37,738 bases of DNA from the NCBI GenBank assembly GCA_947504605.1, contig CANNJE010000017.1:1-37738 (forward strand). The letters are read 5' to 3'. Every line of letters begins with the position of its first letter. The stretch's first letter is position 1. Shown piece by piece: positions 16,602-23,931 of the stretch. The position numbers and the translations under genes are program-made. Under the pieces are notes generated by a model that was given only the letters and a program-made list of their open reading frames with translations, ran no database searches and was not told where the DNA came from. The DNA is from Chitinophagaceae bacterium (GTDB lineage: Bacteria > Bacteroidota > Bacteroidia > Chitinophagales > Chitinophagaceae).

Positions 16602-19600
16602 TTATTTCGCCAGAAATTGTTTAGAAATCGTATCATAAACAAGTATCAGTTCTTTTGATTTTCCCTGCCAGTCAAAAACAGATTCCCATGTACTAAGCGG
16701 CTCCCAGATACAGGTACCCTTACCCTTTCCGCCTGGCACTTCAAATGCAATTTTATTTACTTCTTCTTTTAATTGAGAATATTCAACCACAATCATATCC
16801 TTACCATACCTACCTGCTAAATCATTTAAATTATCTCTTAAATCGTCTAAAGTTCCATGCCATTTAGGGTAATAAGAAAGACCAATCACATCAAAATGCA
16901 CGTTCCTTTTTATCATGTTGTCTATAAAAAAAACAGACTCATGATTTTGTCCGCCCAGTGCTACATGCAAGAGCATTACAGTAGATGGATTAACTGATTT
17001 TACTGCTGCAGTACCTGCACTGATTAATTGTGCCAAACCATCCGGATTGGATATATTGCCATCGGGCCAAACGATACCATGAATGATCTCGTTCCCTACC
17101 TGAACCATATCGGGCAATGTACCCTGATCCTGTAGTTCCTGCATTACTTTTTTGGTATAATTATACAAGGCCATTTTCAAATCCTCAAACCCCAAACCCC
17201 GCCATGCAGCAGGCTTGTATTGTTTCCCAGGATCAGCCCAATAATCACTGTAATGAAAATCGAGTAATAATTTCATACCGGCATCTTTAACCCTTTTTGC
17301 CATTTGTTTTGTATGTTCCAGATCACAAAAACCCTTTATGGGAGAATATCCGCTATCCTGTGCAGGATCATTAAATAAACGCAGCCGCACATAATTAAAC
17401 CCATGTTCTTTCAAAATCAAAATAGGATCTTTTACAACTCCATTGTCAGAAAATTTTATCCCCTTATTTTCCAATTCAGGTAAAAAAGAAATATCAGCAC
17501 CCAACATTTTTTCCATACTTCTGCTCTTTGCCGCATCCCCTTTTAATTGAAAATTCTTATCAATGGTAACGGTTGAAACATTTTGAACGGGCACTGTAAC
17601 AATATCTGTAGAACCTTTCCACAATCCTATAGAAGTGGCATCAAAATTTATCATCCCCGGCGTAGTGGAAGACTGAAGAATTACCTGACACTTACCGTTA
17701 AACAATCTTCGTTGCCAAAGTCCATCTTCACACTGATCTGGTTCGTGACTACTTGGGTCCCCATTGCCCACACCTATAATTTTACCAGGGCCTTTTATGG
17801 AGAAATGGATTAAACTTTCCGCATCAGGTACTTCACGGCCTTCCTTATCAACTACTGTAATATTGATAACAGTAGCATCTTTTCCATCCGCCAATATGGT
17901 TGTTTTATATGGCGTCATTACTACTTCAACGGGCTGATTGGTTGTTTCAACTTTAGCCGTTAATTTTTTGCCCCTTTTATATGCCACTGCACTTAAAGTT
18001 CCCGGCTCATAATTTACAATCCAATTCAAATGGCTGTTTCGTGGCATGTCTTTTTTGCCAAGGCTTTTACCATTTAAATACAATTCAACATTATCTGCAT
18101 TACTATTTACCCAAACATCCACAGGTTTACCCTGTTTTTCCTCCCAACCTGCTTTTTTATCAGGCCAGTTCCAATGAGGCGATATATGCAACACATCTTT
18201 ATCTGTCCACCAACTTTGATAATAATAATAAATATTTTTAGGAAAACCACATACATCCATGATACCAAAATGCGAATTAATATTGGGCCACTCATAAGGT
18301 GTAGGTTCTCCTCTATAATCAAAACCGGTCCATACAAAACCTCCTAGCCAGTAATCATTTACTGCAGCCAGTTTCCACCAGTCTTCTGCTTTGCTTGCCC
18401 ACCAGGGAGCAGTAATATCCTGATCGGGTACATAGGCTCTTAAACTATCCTTTTCATAAATACCTCTCGTTGTAACAGTGCTTCCCATTTCTGTTCCAAT
18501 AATTGGTTGTGTTGGATGATCTTTGTGATAAGCCTCCACTGCATATTGACGGTAATTAAAACTTCTTACCGGTATCACTTCATTTACTCCATTAAACACA
18601 TTGGCAACATCAGCTGCATATGTACAGGTTCTTGTTGGATCCAATAATTTTTGTTTGGCAATAAAACTTTGTGCAATTCTTTTGCCGTAACTGTTGGTAT
18701 GAATCCATCCCTCTTCGTTACCTATACTCCAGATGAAAACACTTGCATGATTACGGTCACGTTTTACAAAACGTTCAAACTGGCTCATATATTCATCGCT
18801 GCTGTTTAACAAACGTTGCTCATCCATAACCAACATTCCTAAACTATCACAAGCATCCAGCAGTTCGGGTGTGGGTGCGTTGTGGCTGGTACGGTAGGCA
18901 TTTACACCCATATTCTTGAGCAGCGAAATACGGTAATACTGCAAATAATCCGGCAAAGCACTTCCTACGCCAGCGTGATCCTGATGATTATTTACACCCA
19001 ATAATTTCAAGTATTTGTTATTTAAGTATACAGCATTGGGTTTTATTTCCACTGTTCTTATTCCAAACCTCATTGATTTTGAATCAATCGTTTTATCACC
19101 CTGCTTTACTTCTACAACTACTCTGTAGAGGTAAGGATCTTCCAAGGACCAAAGCCTTGGACTATTAAAAAGAATATCCTGTTTGACTCCTTTGTTTTCA
19201 CCCGCATTGATAGTTATTGACGAAACACTGGATTTAGCAACAATAGTTCCTTCCCTGTTGGTTAAATAAGCCAAAATGTTGCAGGCAGAAGCGATCTCAT
19301 TTTTATTATCTAAAGTAGTTTCTATAGCAATAGAAACTTTATTATTGTTAACTGTTGAATAAGCAAAAACACCGTCCTTTTGAATATGCAGGTTATTAAA
19401 TTGGTTGAGCCACACATGTCTGTAAATTCCGGCACCCTCATAAAACCAACCCTCATACTGAGTGGCATCTGCTCTTACCACCACTACATTTTCTTTACCA
19501 AAGTTGATAAAGTCTGTCACATCATAAGCAGCCCCAACATAACCGCTCTTATTATTGCCTACAAAAAAACCATTTATCCAAATCATAGCATCTCTATATA

Positions 19601-20030
19601 TCCCATCAAATTGTATTTGAAAACGTTGGCCCGAATCTGCTTTCGCTATTACAAAATGCTTACGATACCATCCAATACTGGTTGCGGGAAACAAACCTCC
19701 TACAGGTTTATAGCCATGCGCCATTACATCGAAATTATTCACTTTCACAAATGGCAATTCTACTGCCCAGTCATGCGGAAGGTTTACTAATCTCCAACTG
19801 CTGTCTTTAAATGTAGGATCAATAGCTGTTCCTGCTGCATTTCCTGATTTAGAAAAAATATTGGCAATTCCGTAATTAAAATCTTTTTCAGGAGCTGCTG
19901 CATTACCTAAAGCAAATTTCCAACCATCGTCTAAACTGGTTGTTTTACGATACATGTTTTGCGCCCTAACGGAATTTAAAAGCAAAGACAATCCGAAACA
20001 AATGGCAAGAATAAATGAAACGATTTTTTT
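16602..20030 (-). CDS. Secreted GH2 beta-galactosidase fused to GH53 endo-beta-1,4-galactanase
   Basis: A 1142-residue exported enzyme with two catalytic modules. After a signal peptide (FILAICFGLSLLLNSVRA), residues about 30-600 are a GH2 module: sugar-binding domain, Ig-like domain and TIM barrel with acid/base E439 (IGNEEG) and nucleophile E514 (IGTEMG). Residues about 620-800 are beta-sandwich linker domains. Residues about 835-1135 are GH53, with acid/base E981 (VGNEI) and nucleophile E1083 (VVEYS). GH53 cleaves beta-1,4-galactan internally and GH2 removes galactose, so one polypeptide could carry out both steps on pectic galactan. I chose the start at 20030, not the upstream in-frame ATG at 20102, because it places a normal signal peptide at the N-terminus. 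It is probably the first gene of an operon with galK. Confidence 0.93.
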   Translation of the reverse strand, partial: KKIVSFILAICFGLSLLLNSVRAQNMYRKTTSLDDGWKFALGNAAAPEKDFNYGIANIFSKSGNAAGTAIDPTFKDSSWRLVNLPHDWAVELPFVKVNNFDVMAHGYKPVGGLFPATSIGWYRKHFVIAKADSGQRFQIQFDGIYRDAMIWINGFFVGNNKSGYVGAAYDVTDFINFGKENVVVVRADATQYEGWFYEGAGIYRHVWLNQFNNLHIQKDGVFAYSTVNNNKVSIAIETTLDNKNEIASACNILAYLTNREGTIVAKSSVSSITINAGENKGVKQDILFNSPRLWSLEDPYLYRVVVEVKQGDKTIDSKSMRFGIRTVEIKPNAVYLNNKYLKLLGVNNHQDHAGVGSALPDYLQYYRISLLKNMGVNAYRTSHNAPTPELLDACDSLGMLVMDEQRLLNSSDEYMSQFERFVKRDRNHASVFIWSIGNEEGWIHTNSYGKRIAQSFIAKQKLLDPTRTCTYAADVANVFNGVNEVIPVRSFNYRQYAVEAYHKDHPTQPIIGTEMGSTVTTRGIYEKDSLRAYVPDQDITAPWWASKAEDWWKLAAVNDYWLGGFVWTGFDYRGEPTPYEWPNINSHFGIMDVCGFPKNIYYYYQSWWTDKDVLHISPHWNWPDKKAGWEEKQGKPVDVWVNSNADNVELYLNGKSLGKKDMPRNSHLNWIVNYEPGTLSAVAYKRGKKLTAKVETTNQPVEVVMTPYKTTILADGKDATVINITVVDKEGREVPDAESLIHFSIKGPGKIIGVGNGDPSSHEPDQCEDGLWQRRLFNGKCQVILQSSTTPGMINFDATSIGLWKGSTDIVTVPVQNVSTVTIDKNFQLKGDAAKSRSMEKMLGADISFLPELENKGIKFSDNGVVKDPILILKEHGFNYVRLRLFNDPAQDSGYSPIKGFCDLEHTKQMAKRVKDAGMKLLLDFHYSDYWADPGKQYKPAAWRGLGFEDLKMALYNYTKKVMQELQDQGTLPDMVQVGNEIIHGIVWPDGNISNPDGLAQLISAGTAAVKSVNPSTVMLLHVALGGQNHESVFFIDNMIKRNVHFDVIGLSYYPKWHGTLDDLRDNLNDLAGRYGKDMIVVEYSQLKEEVNKIAFEVPGGKGKGTCIWEPLSTWESVFDWQGKSKELILVYDTISKQFLAK

Positions 20031-20161
20031 CATATAAAGACTGTTCAAAAGATAGATGGCAATTATTGGTAAAAGTACTGAAAGAAGATAATGTTTATTC
20101 AAGAATAATTAACATTGAAATGAAATCATCACATGACATTAGGCATAAAACAAAAGTCGAA

Positions 20162-20189
20162 TCTAGGCTGTCACTTAAAACAGCCTAGA
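20162..20189. repeat. Perfect inverted repeat upstream of the GH2-GH53 gene
   Basis: TCTAGGCTGT (20162-20171) pairs perfectly with ACAGCCTAGA (20180-20189) around an 8-nt loop. There is no T-run after it on either strand, so it is a poor terminator. It may be an operator or mRNA hairpin in the leader of the galactan operon about 130 bp upstream of its start. Confidence 0.5.
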
Positions 20190-20261
20190 CAAATAGTATC
20201 ACTTATTTATTTAATTTACTGAGTACAATAATAGAAGAAGTCTATATCTTTAAAATAGAAA

Positions 20262-20285
20262 GCCCCGCTGATCAAACAACGGGGC
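20262..20285 (-). terminator. Terminator after first hsp20
   Basis: GCCCCG (20262-20267) pairs with CGGGGC (20280-20285), extended by two A-T pairs after one mismatch. The minus-strand continuation is T-rich. It starts 23 bp after the hsp20 stop. Confidence 0.75.
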
Positions 20286-20307
20286 CTTGTATTTTAAAGC
20301 AGCTTAC

Positions 20308-20754
20308 TTATTTAACAGCAATATGCTTACTTGTCAGAAGTTTTTTAGCTTCCTCTTTTTTGGGTAAGCTTAACTTTAAAATACCATCTTCATAGCTGGC
20401 ATCAATTTTTTCTCTGTTAACATCTTCAGGTATCGTAAAACTGCGGCTAAAGGATGAATAGTTATATTCTTTCCTTGTAAACCTAATTTCCTTCTCTTCC
20501 TTTTGCGCTTCCTTTTCACAACTAATGGTGAGCATATTACCTTCGATATCAATATTAAAATCATTTTTTTTCATACCGGGAACAGCAAGAGAAACTTTAA
20601 AATCATTTTTATTTTCTGTAATGTTAACAGCTGGAAGATTTAATGTTTTTCCCATTATACCTCCATTATCAAACCATTCATTCCATGGACGAAAAAAATC
20701 GTCAAACAATGCTGGAGTTGTATCTCCATTCCTTGTTAATGCTTTTGTAGACAT
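20308..20754 (-). CDS. Small heat-shock protein Hsp20 (first copy)
   Basis: A 148-residue alpha-crystallin-type holdase that keeps unfolded proteins soluble. The N-terminal arm has DDFFRPWNEWF. The crystallin domain (about 40-140) has AVPGMKKNDFNIDIEG, the EVxYxSFxRSF-like YNYSSFSRSFTIPE, and DGILKLSLPK, with a C-terminal HIAVK tail. The ATG at 20754 is fixed by a perfect Shine-Dalgarno (AAGGAGGT, 20759-20766) four bases upstream. A Crp/Fnr-like site is centred 93.5 bp before the start. It closely resembles the second Hsp20 at 22737-23180, so the pair are paralogues. Confidence 0.95.
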   Translation of the reverse strand: MSTKALTRNGDTTPALFDDFFRPWNEWFDNGGIMGKTLNLPAVNITENKNDFKVSLAVPGMKKNDFNIDIEGNMLTISCEKEAQKEEKEIRFTRKEYNYSSFSRSFTIPEDVNREKIDASYEDGILKLSLPKKEEAKKLLTSKHIAVK

Positions 20755-20758
20755 GGTA

Positions 20759-20766
20759 ACCTCCTT
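20759..20766 (-). promoter_or_regulatory. Perfect Shine-Dalgarno of first hsp20
   Basis: AAGGAGGT is complementary to the full anti-Shine-Dalgarno and lies four bases before the ATG. Such sites are rare in Bacteroidota, whose ribosomes sequester the 16S tail. It decides the start codon here. Confidence 0.85.
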
Positions 20767-20792
20767 GTTTTTTAATGTGTAAATTATAAGGA

Positions 20793-20819
20793 CAAATTTA
20801 TTTTGCCCTGTTTTTTCAA
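20793..20819 (-). promoter_or_regulatory. Promoter of first hsp20
   Basis: On the minus strand TAAATTTG (20793-20800) matches TAnnTTTG perfectly, with a TTG 16 bp upstream at 20817-20819. The Crp/Fnr-like site is centred 54.5 bp from the last G, close to a class I (-61.5) activator position. Confidence 0.65.
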
Positions 20820-20838
20820 CAATAACCATCAGCCAGTT

Positions 20839-20856
20839 GAATGAGTATTATCATTC
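20839..20856. promoter_or_regulatory. Crp/Fnr-type site upstream of first hsp20
   Basis: GAATGA-N6-TCATTC, a palindrome with perfect 6-bp arms and the TGA-N6-TCA core, 93.5 bp (centre) before the hsp20 ATG. Confidence 0.6.
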
Positions 20857-20873
20857 GCAATTATTCCCTATGG

Positions 20874-21140
20874 TTAATTTAAGTATGCAAATTTCTCCTT
20901 TCTAGAATCCCTACAAACTCCCTGACTGCTACCTAAGTAATTAAGCGCAAAATCATAATGCAGTACCTGCTGGCTATTCTCTAACACTTTTAAAAGTAGC
21001 ATCCCCGCCAATGTTTTGGGACGTTGGTTGTATTTTAAATACCCCCAATCATATTTAAGAATACCATCAAGCTCTTGCCTTCGTTGCGAAAGATTTCTCT
21101 TCTCAAGTATTAAATGTTGACTACTAGTCACTCTTTTCAT
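20874..21140 (-). CDS. Hypothetical 88-residue protein, third gene of ytxH operon
   Basis: A small basic protein without signal or membrane segment. It has the segments LEKRNLSQRRQELDGILKYDWGYLKYN and a hydrophobic stretch TLAGMLLLKVLE. I do not recognise the family. Its ATG lies 17 bp inside the preceding holin-like gene in another frame, which supports coupled translation and that it is real. Its likely role is in the same envelope-stress operon. Confidence 0.5.
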   Translation of the reverse strand: MKRVTSSQHLILEKRNLSQRRQELDGILKYDWGYLKYNQRPKTLAGMLLLKVLENSQQVLHYDFALNYLGSSQGVCRDSRKEKFAYLN

Positions 21141-21492
21141 CTGATGTACTTTCTTTAAACAACTGTTTTAGTATACCTTTTAAAATAGGAATTCTTAACC
21201 ATCTTTCTCTGCTTCTCCAAACCAGTATAGAAAGAAATAAATAAATAGCAGATACGATAAAAAAGCCCCAAAACATTTCTCCTGTCCACCTGGCCAATAA
21301 ATAAACAAATCCAACACTCGCAAAACTTATAAAGAATAAAAAAAAGAAAAACGCAATGACACCTGCTATTAAATTGGCTGCTATTTTTGAAGTTTTATCG
21401 GCAGCTTTTAATTTTACAACAGATATGCAGGAGTTTATATACTCTTTTAAATGCAGCGCAAATGCAGTTGCATTTGCAAATATTTTTTCCAT
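21124..21492 (-). CDS. Holin-X-like / phage-holin-family membrane protein
   Basis: A 122-residue protein with an N-terminal amphipathic region (about 1-38) and two adjacent helices (about 42-64 and 70-92) joined by a short ARWTGE turn, then a basic C-terminus. This is the layout of the bacterial phage-holin-family (Holin-X, DUF1469-like) proteins, which are chromosomal and not lytic phage genes. It lies between ytxH (30-bp gap) and the overlapping 88-residue gene. It probably acts in envelope stress, but the function is unknown. Confidence 0.7.
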   Translation of the reverse strand: MEKIFANATAFALHLKEYINSCISVVKLKAADKTSKIAANLIAGVIAFFFFLFFISFASVGFVYLLARWTGEMFWGFFIVSAIYLFLSILVWRSRERWLRIPILKGILKQLFKESTSDEKSD

Positions 21493-21522
21493 AGCACTGC
21501 CTTTTGTCAGGAGAATTCCCTT

Positions 21523-21768
21523 TTAAACGTGTCCGTCCACTCTTTCAGTAACTTTTTCCATTTGGTCTTTCACTGCTTTATTCATGTTTTGAAACTTGTC
21601 TTTTACCTCAACGAATTGATTCTTTACATTATCTACCAGTTTTTTGCCTTTCCCTGATATTTTTCTCCGAATATCAGCTCCGCTTTCAGGCGCAAATAAT
21701 ACACCCAGTATTCCACCTATTGCTAAACCTGCCCCGGCTGCTATCAAAATTTTACTGTTCGTTTTCAT
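21523..21768 (-). CDS. YtxH-domain stress protein
   Basis: An 81-residue protein with a Gly-rich N-terminal transmembrane helix (ILIAAGAGLAIGGILGVLFAPESG), the YtxH signature, followed by a basic, helical coiled-coil-like tail (DIRRKISGKGKKLVDNVK). YtxH-like proteins are general-stress proteins in other bacteria. It is first in a three-gene operon. A Crp/Fnr-like site is centred 95.5 bp upstream of the ATG, and a TACCTTAG -7-like element lies at 21805-21812. Confidence 0.85.
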   Translation of the reverse strand: MKTNSKILIAAGAGLAIGGILGVLFAPESGADIRRKISGKGKKLVDNVKNQFVEVKDKFQNMNKAVKDQMEKVTERVDGHV

Positions 21769-21855
21769 AACATTTTATTTAATAGTTAGAAATTAATTGA
21801 CACACTAAGGTAAATCCAAATACAATAAATGTAAATGATGGTGAACAAAGCTTTA

Positions 21856-21871
21856 AATGATTATGGTCATT
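21856..21871. promoter_or_regulatory. Crp/Fnr-type site upstream of ytxH operon
   Basis: AATGA-N6-TCATT palindrome with 5-bp arms. The centre lies 58.5 bp from the last base of the -7-like element TACCTTAG (21805-21812, minus strand). Confidence 0.6.
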
Positions 21872-21965
21872 CAATAAAAAGATTAATTTATAATATGCTG
21901 TATACAACTTTGGAGTAATTTTTTATTAAAATAAAGAATCTAAATAATTGATTTTTTTAAAATTA

Positions 21966-21995
21966 AAAAGGGCTGGATAGAAATCCTGCCCTTTT
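21966..21995 (-). terminator. Terminator of hsp20-BON operon
   Basis: AAAAGGGC-T-GGAT (21966-21978) pairs with ATCC-T-GCCCTTTT (21983-21995) with one internal mismatch. On the minus strand a T-rich tail follows. It is 15 bp past the BON gene stop. Confidence 0.85.
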
Positions 21996-22010
21996 CTAAA
22001 ATCCAATATC

Positions 22011-22685
22011 CTAAACGGATTCAAACATTTCTTTGTAAACGATTTCAAGTTTATTGTCTACACTATTCACTCCGGGAGCTGCCCAGGCAGCGTGTTCTGC
22101 ATCTTCTTTTTCAATGAATGAACGTACATGTCCTCTTAAAATAATTTTATCACCCAGTGACTCAACAACGATATTTTCAGCGTCCGTACCGGCTGTTCTC
22201 AGGAAGCTGTCTTTAATTTTTTGCTTAATATCCAACCCTGATACCCTTTGTTTTATGATTATCCTATTATTAACTCCTTTTACTCCAACCAAATTTTGAA
22301 CAGCACTTTGTGCAGATATCCGTTGAAAAGACCAGTCGGTAGTTCCTTCCAGTGTAACCATTCCATTTTCAACTTTTACTTTTAATTTATCTTCCGGAAT
22401 TGAAGTATGCCATTTCAAAGCATTAACACAAGCATCTGCAATCTCTGTATCGGATTTTGTAAACCCAACAGACAATCCAACCTGAATATCTTCAGCAACA
22501 GCTTTTACACCAAATACCCGTTTAGCCACTTTTTCTGCAGCCAATTTTTGTGGATAGTTGTCAACAATTCCACTAAGTGTTACCACTGCATTTTTTACAG
22601 CTACACCTATTTGAGCAGCATTTAATATGGGTTCCCATTTTAGCTGATCAATAACATCTTTTTGAATTTGAATATCACTTTTCAT
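22011..22685 (-). CDS. Triple BON-domain protein
   Basis: A 224-residue protein made of three BON domains (about 1-70, 75-145 and 148-220), each with a VxVxNGxVxLxG-like strand-turn (AVVTLSGIVDN, GMVTLEGTTDW, DKIILRGHVRS) and a GVxxVxNxI strand. BON domains bind phospholipid or cell-envelope material, as in OsmY. There is no signal peptide, so this version is probably cytoplasmic or exported by another route. It follows the second hsp20 by 51 bp and is followed by a terminator, so the two form one operon. Confidence 0.9.
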   Translation of the reverse strand: MKSDIQIQKDVIDQLKWEPILNAAQIGVAVKNAVVTLSGIVDNYPQKLAAEKVAKRVFGVKAVAEDIQVGLSVGFTKSDTEIADACVNALKWHTSIPEDKLKVKVENGMVTLEGTTDWSFQRISAQSAVQNLVGVKGVNNRIIIKQRVSGLDIKQKIKDSFLRTAGTDAENIVVESLGDKIILRGHVRSFIEKEDAEHAAWAAPGVNSVDNKLEIVYKEMFESV

Positions 22686-22736
22686 AATAATACATTTTAA
22701 AATGTTAAAAAATAGAAAATGACAATGTTTTCAAGC

Positions 22737-23180
22737 TTAATTCACTTCGATATGTCTTGTCAAATTCTTTTTAAATTCAACATTTACAGGAAGTTTTAGT
22801 TGAAGAATACCATCTTCGTACTTTGCATCAATTTTATCATACAGTACGCCCTCAGGCAATGTAAAACTTCTGCTGAAGGAAGAATAATTATACTCTCTTC
22901 GAGTATACTGAAAATCTTTTTCTTCCTTATTTTCTTCTTTTTCGGAACTGATGGTAAGGATATTCCTATCTACATCAATTTTAAAATCATCTTTTTTTAA
23001 ACCAGGTGCCGCTAAAGAAATATGATATCCATCTTTTGTTTCTTCAATATTTACAGATGGTACATCAACATTCCATAAATCACCCGATGGAGCTTCTAAA
23101 AGTTCATTCCATGGTACGACTAAATTGTTGAAAACCGATGGTAATAAACTGCTTCGTTTTACTAATGGATTTAATAACAT
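22737..23180 (-). CDS. Small heat-shock protein Hsp20 (second copy)
   Basis: A 147-residue alpha-crystallin-domain holdase, paralogous to the first copy: AAPGLKKDDFKIDVDRN, YNYSSFSRSFTLPEGV and DGILQLKLP are shared in pattern, with a C-terminal RHIEVN. The ATG at 23180 is chosen because a perfect Shine-Dalgarno (AAGGAGGT, 23185-23192) lies four bases upstream; longer in-frame extension to 23291 would run through the promoter. It is the first gene of an operon with the BON-domain protein. The upstream Crp/Fnr-like palindrome is the best of the set. Confidence 0.95.
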   Translation of the reverse strand: MLLNPLVKRSSLLPSVFNNLVVPWNELLEAPSGDLWNVDVPSVNIEETKDGYHISLAAPGLKKDDFKIDVDRNILTISSEKEENKEEKDFQYTRREYNYSSFSRSFTLPEGVLYDKIDAKYEDGILQLKLPVNVEFKKNLTRHIEVN

Positions 23181-23184
23181 AGTT

Positions 23185-23192
23185 ACCTCCTT
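23185..23192 (-). promoter_or_regulatory. Perfect Shine-Dalgarno of second hsp20
   Basis: AAGGAGGT four bases before the ATG, the same sequence and spacing as in the first hsp20. Confidence 0.85.
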
Positions 23193-23222
23193 TGTTTTTA
23201 AGTTGAATGAATTATTTAACTC

Positions 23223-23253
23223 CAAAATTATCTTCAGGAGAAGCTGAAAGCAA
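23223..23253 (-). promoter_or_regulatory. Promoter of hsp20-BON operon
   Basis: On the minus strand TAATTTTG (23223-23230) is a perfect TAnnTTTG -7 element, with TTG at 23251-23253 (20-bp spacer). The Crp/Fnr-like palindrome is centred 58.5 bp from its last G. Confidence 0.65.
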
Positions 23254-23271
23254 GAATAAACATCACTAAAA

Positions 23272-23291
23272 TTGCTGACATCGGTCAGCAA
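23272..23291. promoter_or_regulatory. Crp/Fnr-type palindrome upstream of second hsp20
   Basis: TTGCTGAC-ATCG-GTCAGCAA: perfect 8-bp arms, containing TGA-N6-TCA and the outer TTG/CAA of Fnr-family sites. The centre lies 101.5 bp before the ATG at 23180. Confidence 0.7.
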
Positions 23292-23387
23292 AACGGGTAT
23301 ATTATTTTTGAGCTATTTGCAATTAAAAATAAAATCAAAGAAGCGTTACAACAAATCAAAGTAAGTTGACTCCTAATTAGCATAGGA

Positions 23388-23753
23388 TTAAATATGTAAA
23401 TATTTATCAACCACATTTATAAGATCCTCTCCTTTATATGGTTTGGTTAGATATTCGTCAGCCCCAAGATCTAACCCTCTGGCTACATCCAGTTTTTCAG
23501 AATGTGCTGTTAAAAATATGAAGGGGATTTTTTTTGTCTTTTCTTTTGTACACATTTTTTGCAATACCTCTATACCATCCATTTCAGGCATTGTAATGTC
23601 GCAAATTATCAAATCAGGAATAGTTATCAACGCAAGCTCTACACCCCTCAAACCATTTTCTGCCATCAAAACCTGGTAATCAAAAAGTTCTAAAATTTCT
23701 GCTGTATTTTCACGCATTATATCATTATCCTCTATCAACAATATTGTTTTCAT
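23388..23753 (-). CDS. Single-domain response regulator (receiver only)
   Basis: A 121-residue CheY-like receiver with the acidic pocket ED at 8-9, phospho-acceptor D52 (IICDITMPEMDG), the Thr in FLTAHSE and the conserved Lys in LTKPYKG. There is no output domain, so it must act through protein contacts or as a phosphorelay intermediate. It lies 178 bp downstream of the hybrid CheB-CheR kinase on the same strand and is its likely partner. It has its own Crp/Fnr-like site. Confidence 0.95.
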   Translation of the reverse strand: MKTILLIEDNDIMRENTAEILELFDYQVLMAENGLRGVELALITIPDLIICDITMPEMDGIEVLQKMCTKEKTKKIPFIFLTAHSEKLDVARGLDLGADEYLTKPYKGEDLINVVDKYLHI

Positions 23754-23844
23754 TTATTTAATTTATAAATAATAACTAGCATATAAATACTAGTCTTGCA
23801 AAAAATACTTTTATAAAGTTGAATGAAATGAAACTTTAATTAAA

Positions 23845-23856
23845 TGACAATCATCA
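23845..23856. promoter_or_regulatory. Crp/Fnr-type site upstream of response regulator
   Basis: TGACAATCATCA fits TGA-N6-TCA. Its centre is 97.5 bp before the ATG, like the other sites, but no -7 element at the 58.5-bp spacing is seen. Confidence 0.45.
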
Positions 23857-23931
23857 GCAATAATACAGATTGTAATCACTACCAAAATATACGTAGAAAA
23901 TAGAAATATGTTTGCTACTTTGCTTTTAGTT

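Noticed and set aside
20031-20102. Longer N-terminus for the GH2-GH53 enzyme
   Set aside because: Starting at 20030 gives a standard signal peptide; the longer form would put a second hydrophobic stretch before it.
21124-21492. Considered whether the holin-like gene indicates a prophage
   Set aside because: There are no other phage genes; it sits in an operon with ytxH and belongs to the chromosomal holin-like family.
23181-23291. Longer N-terminus for the second Hsp20
   Set aside because: The extension would cover the Shine-Dalgarno, the -7 element and the palindrome; the family N-terminus begins at the ATG at 23180.
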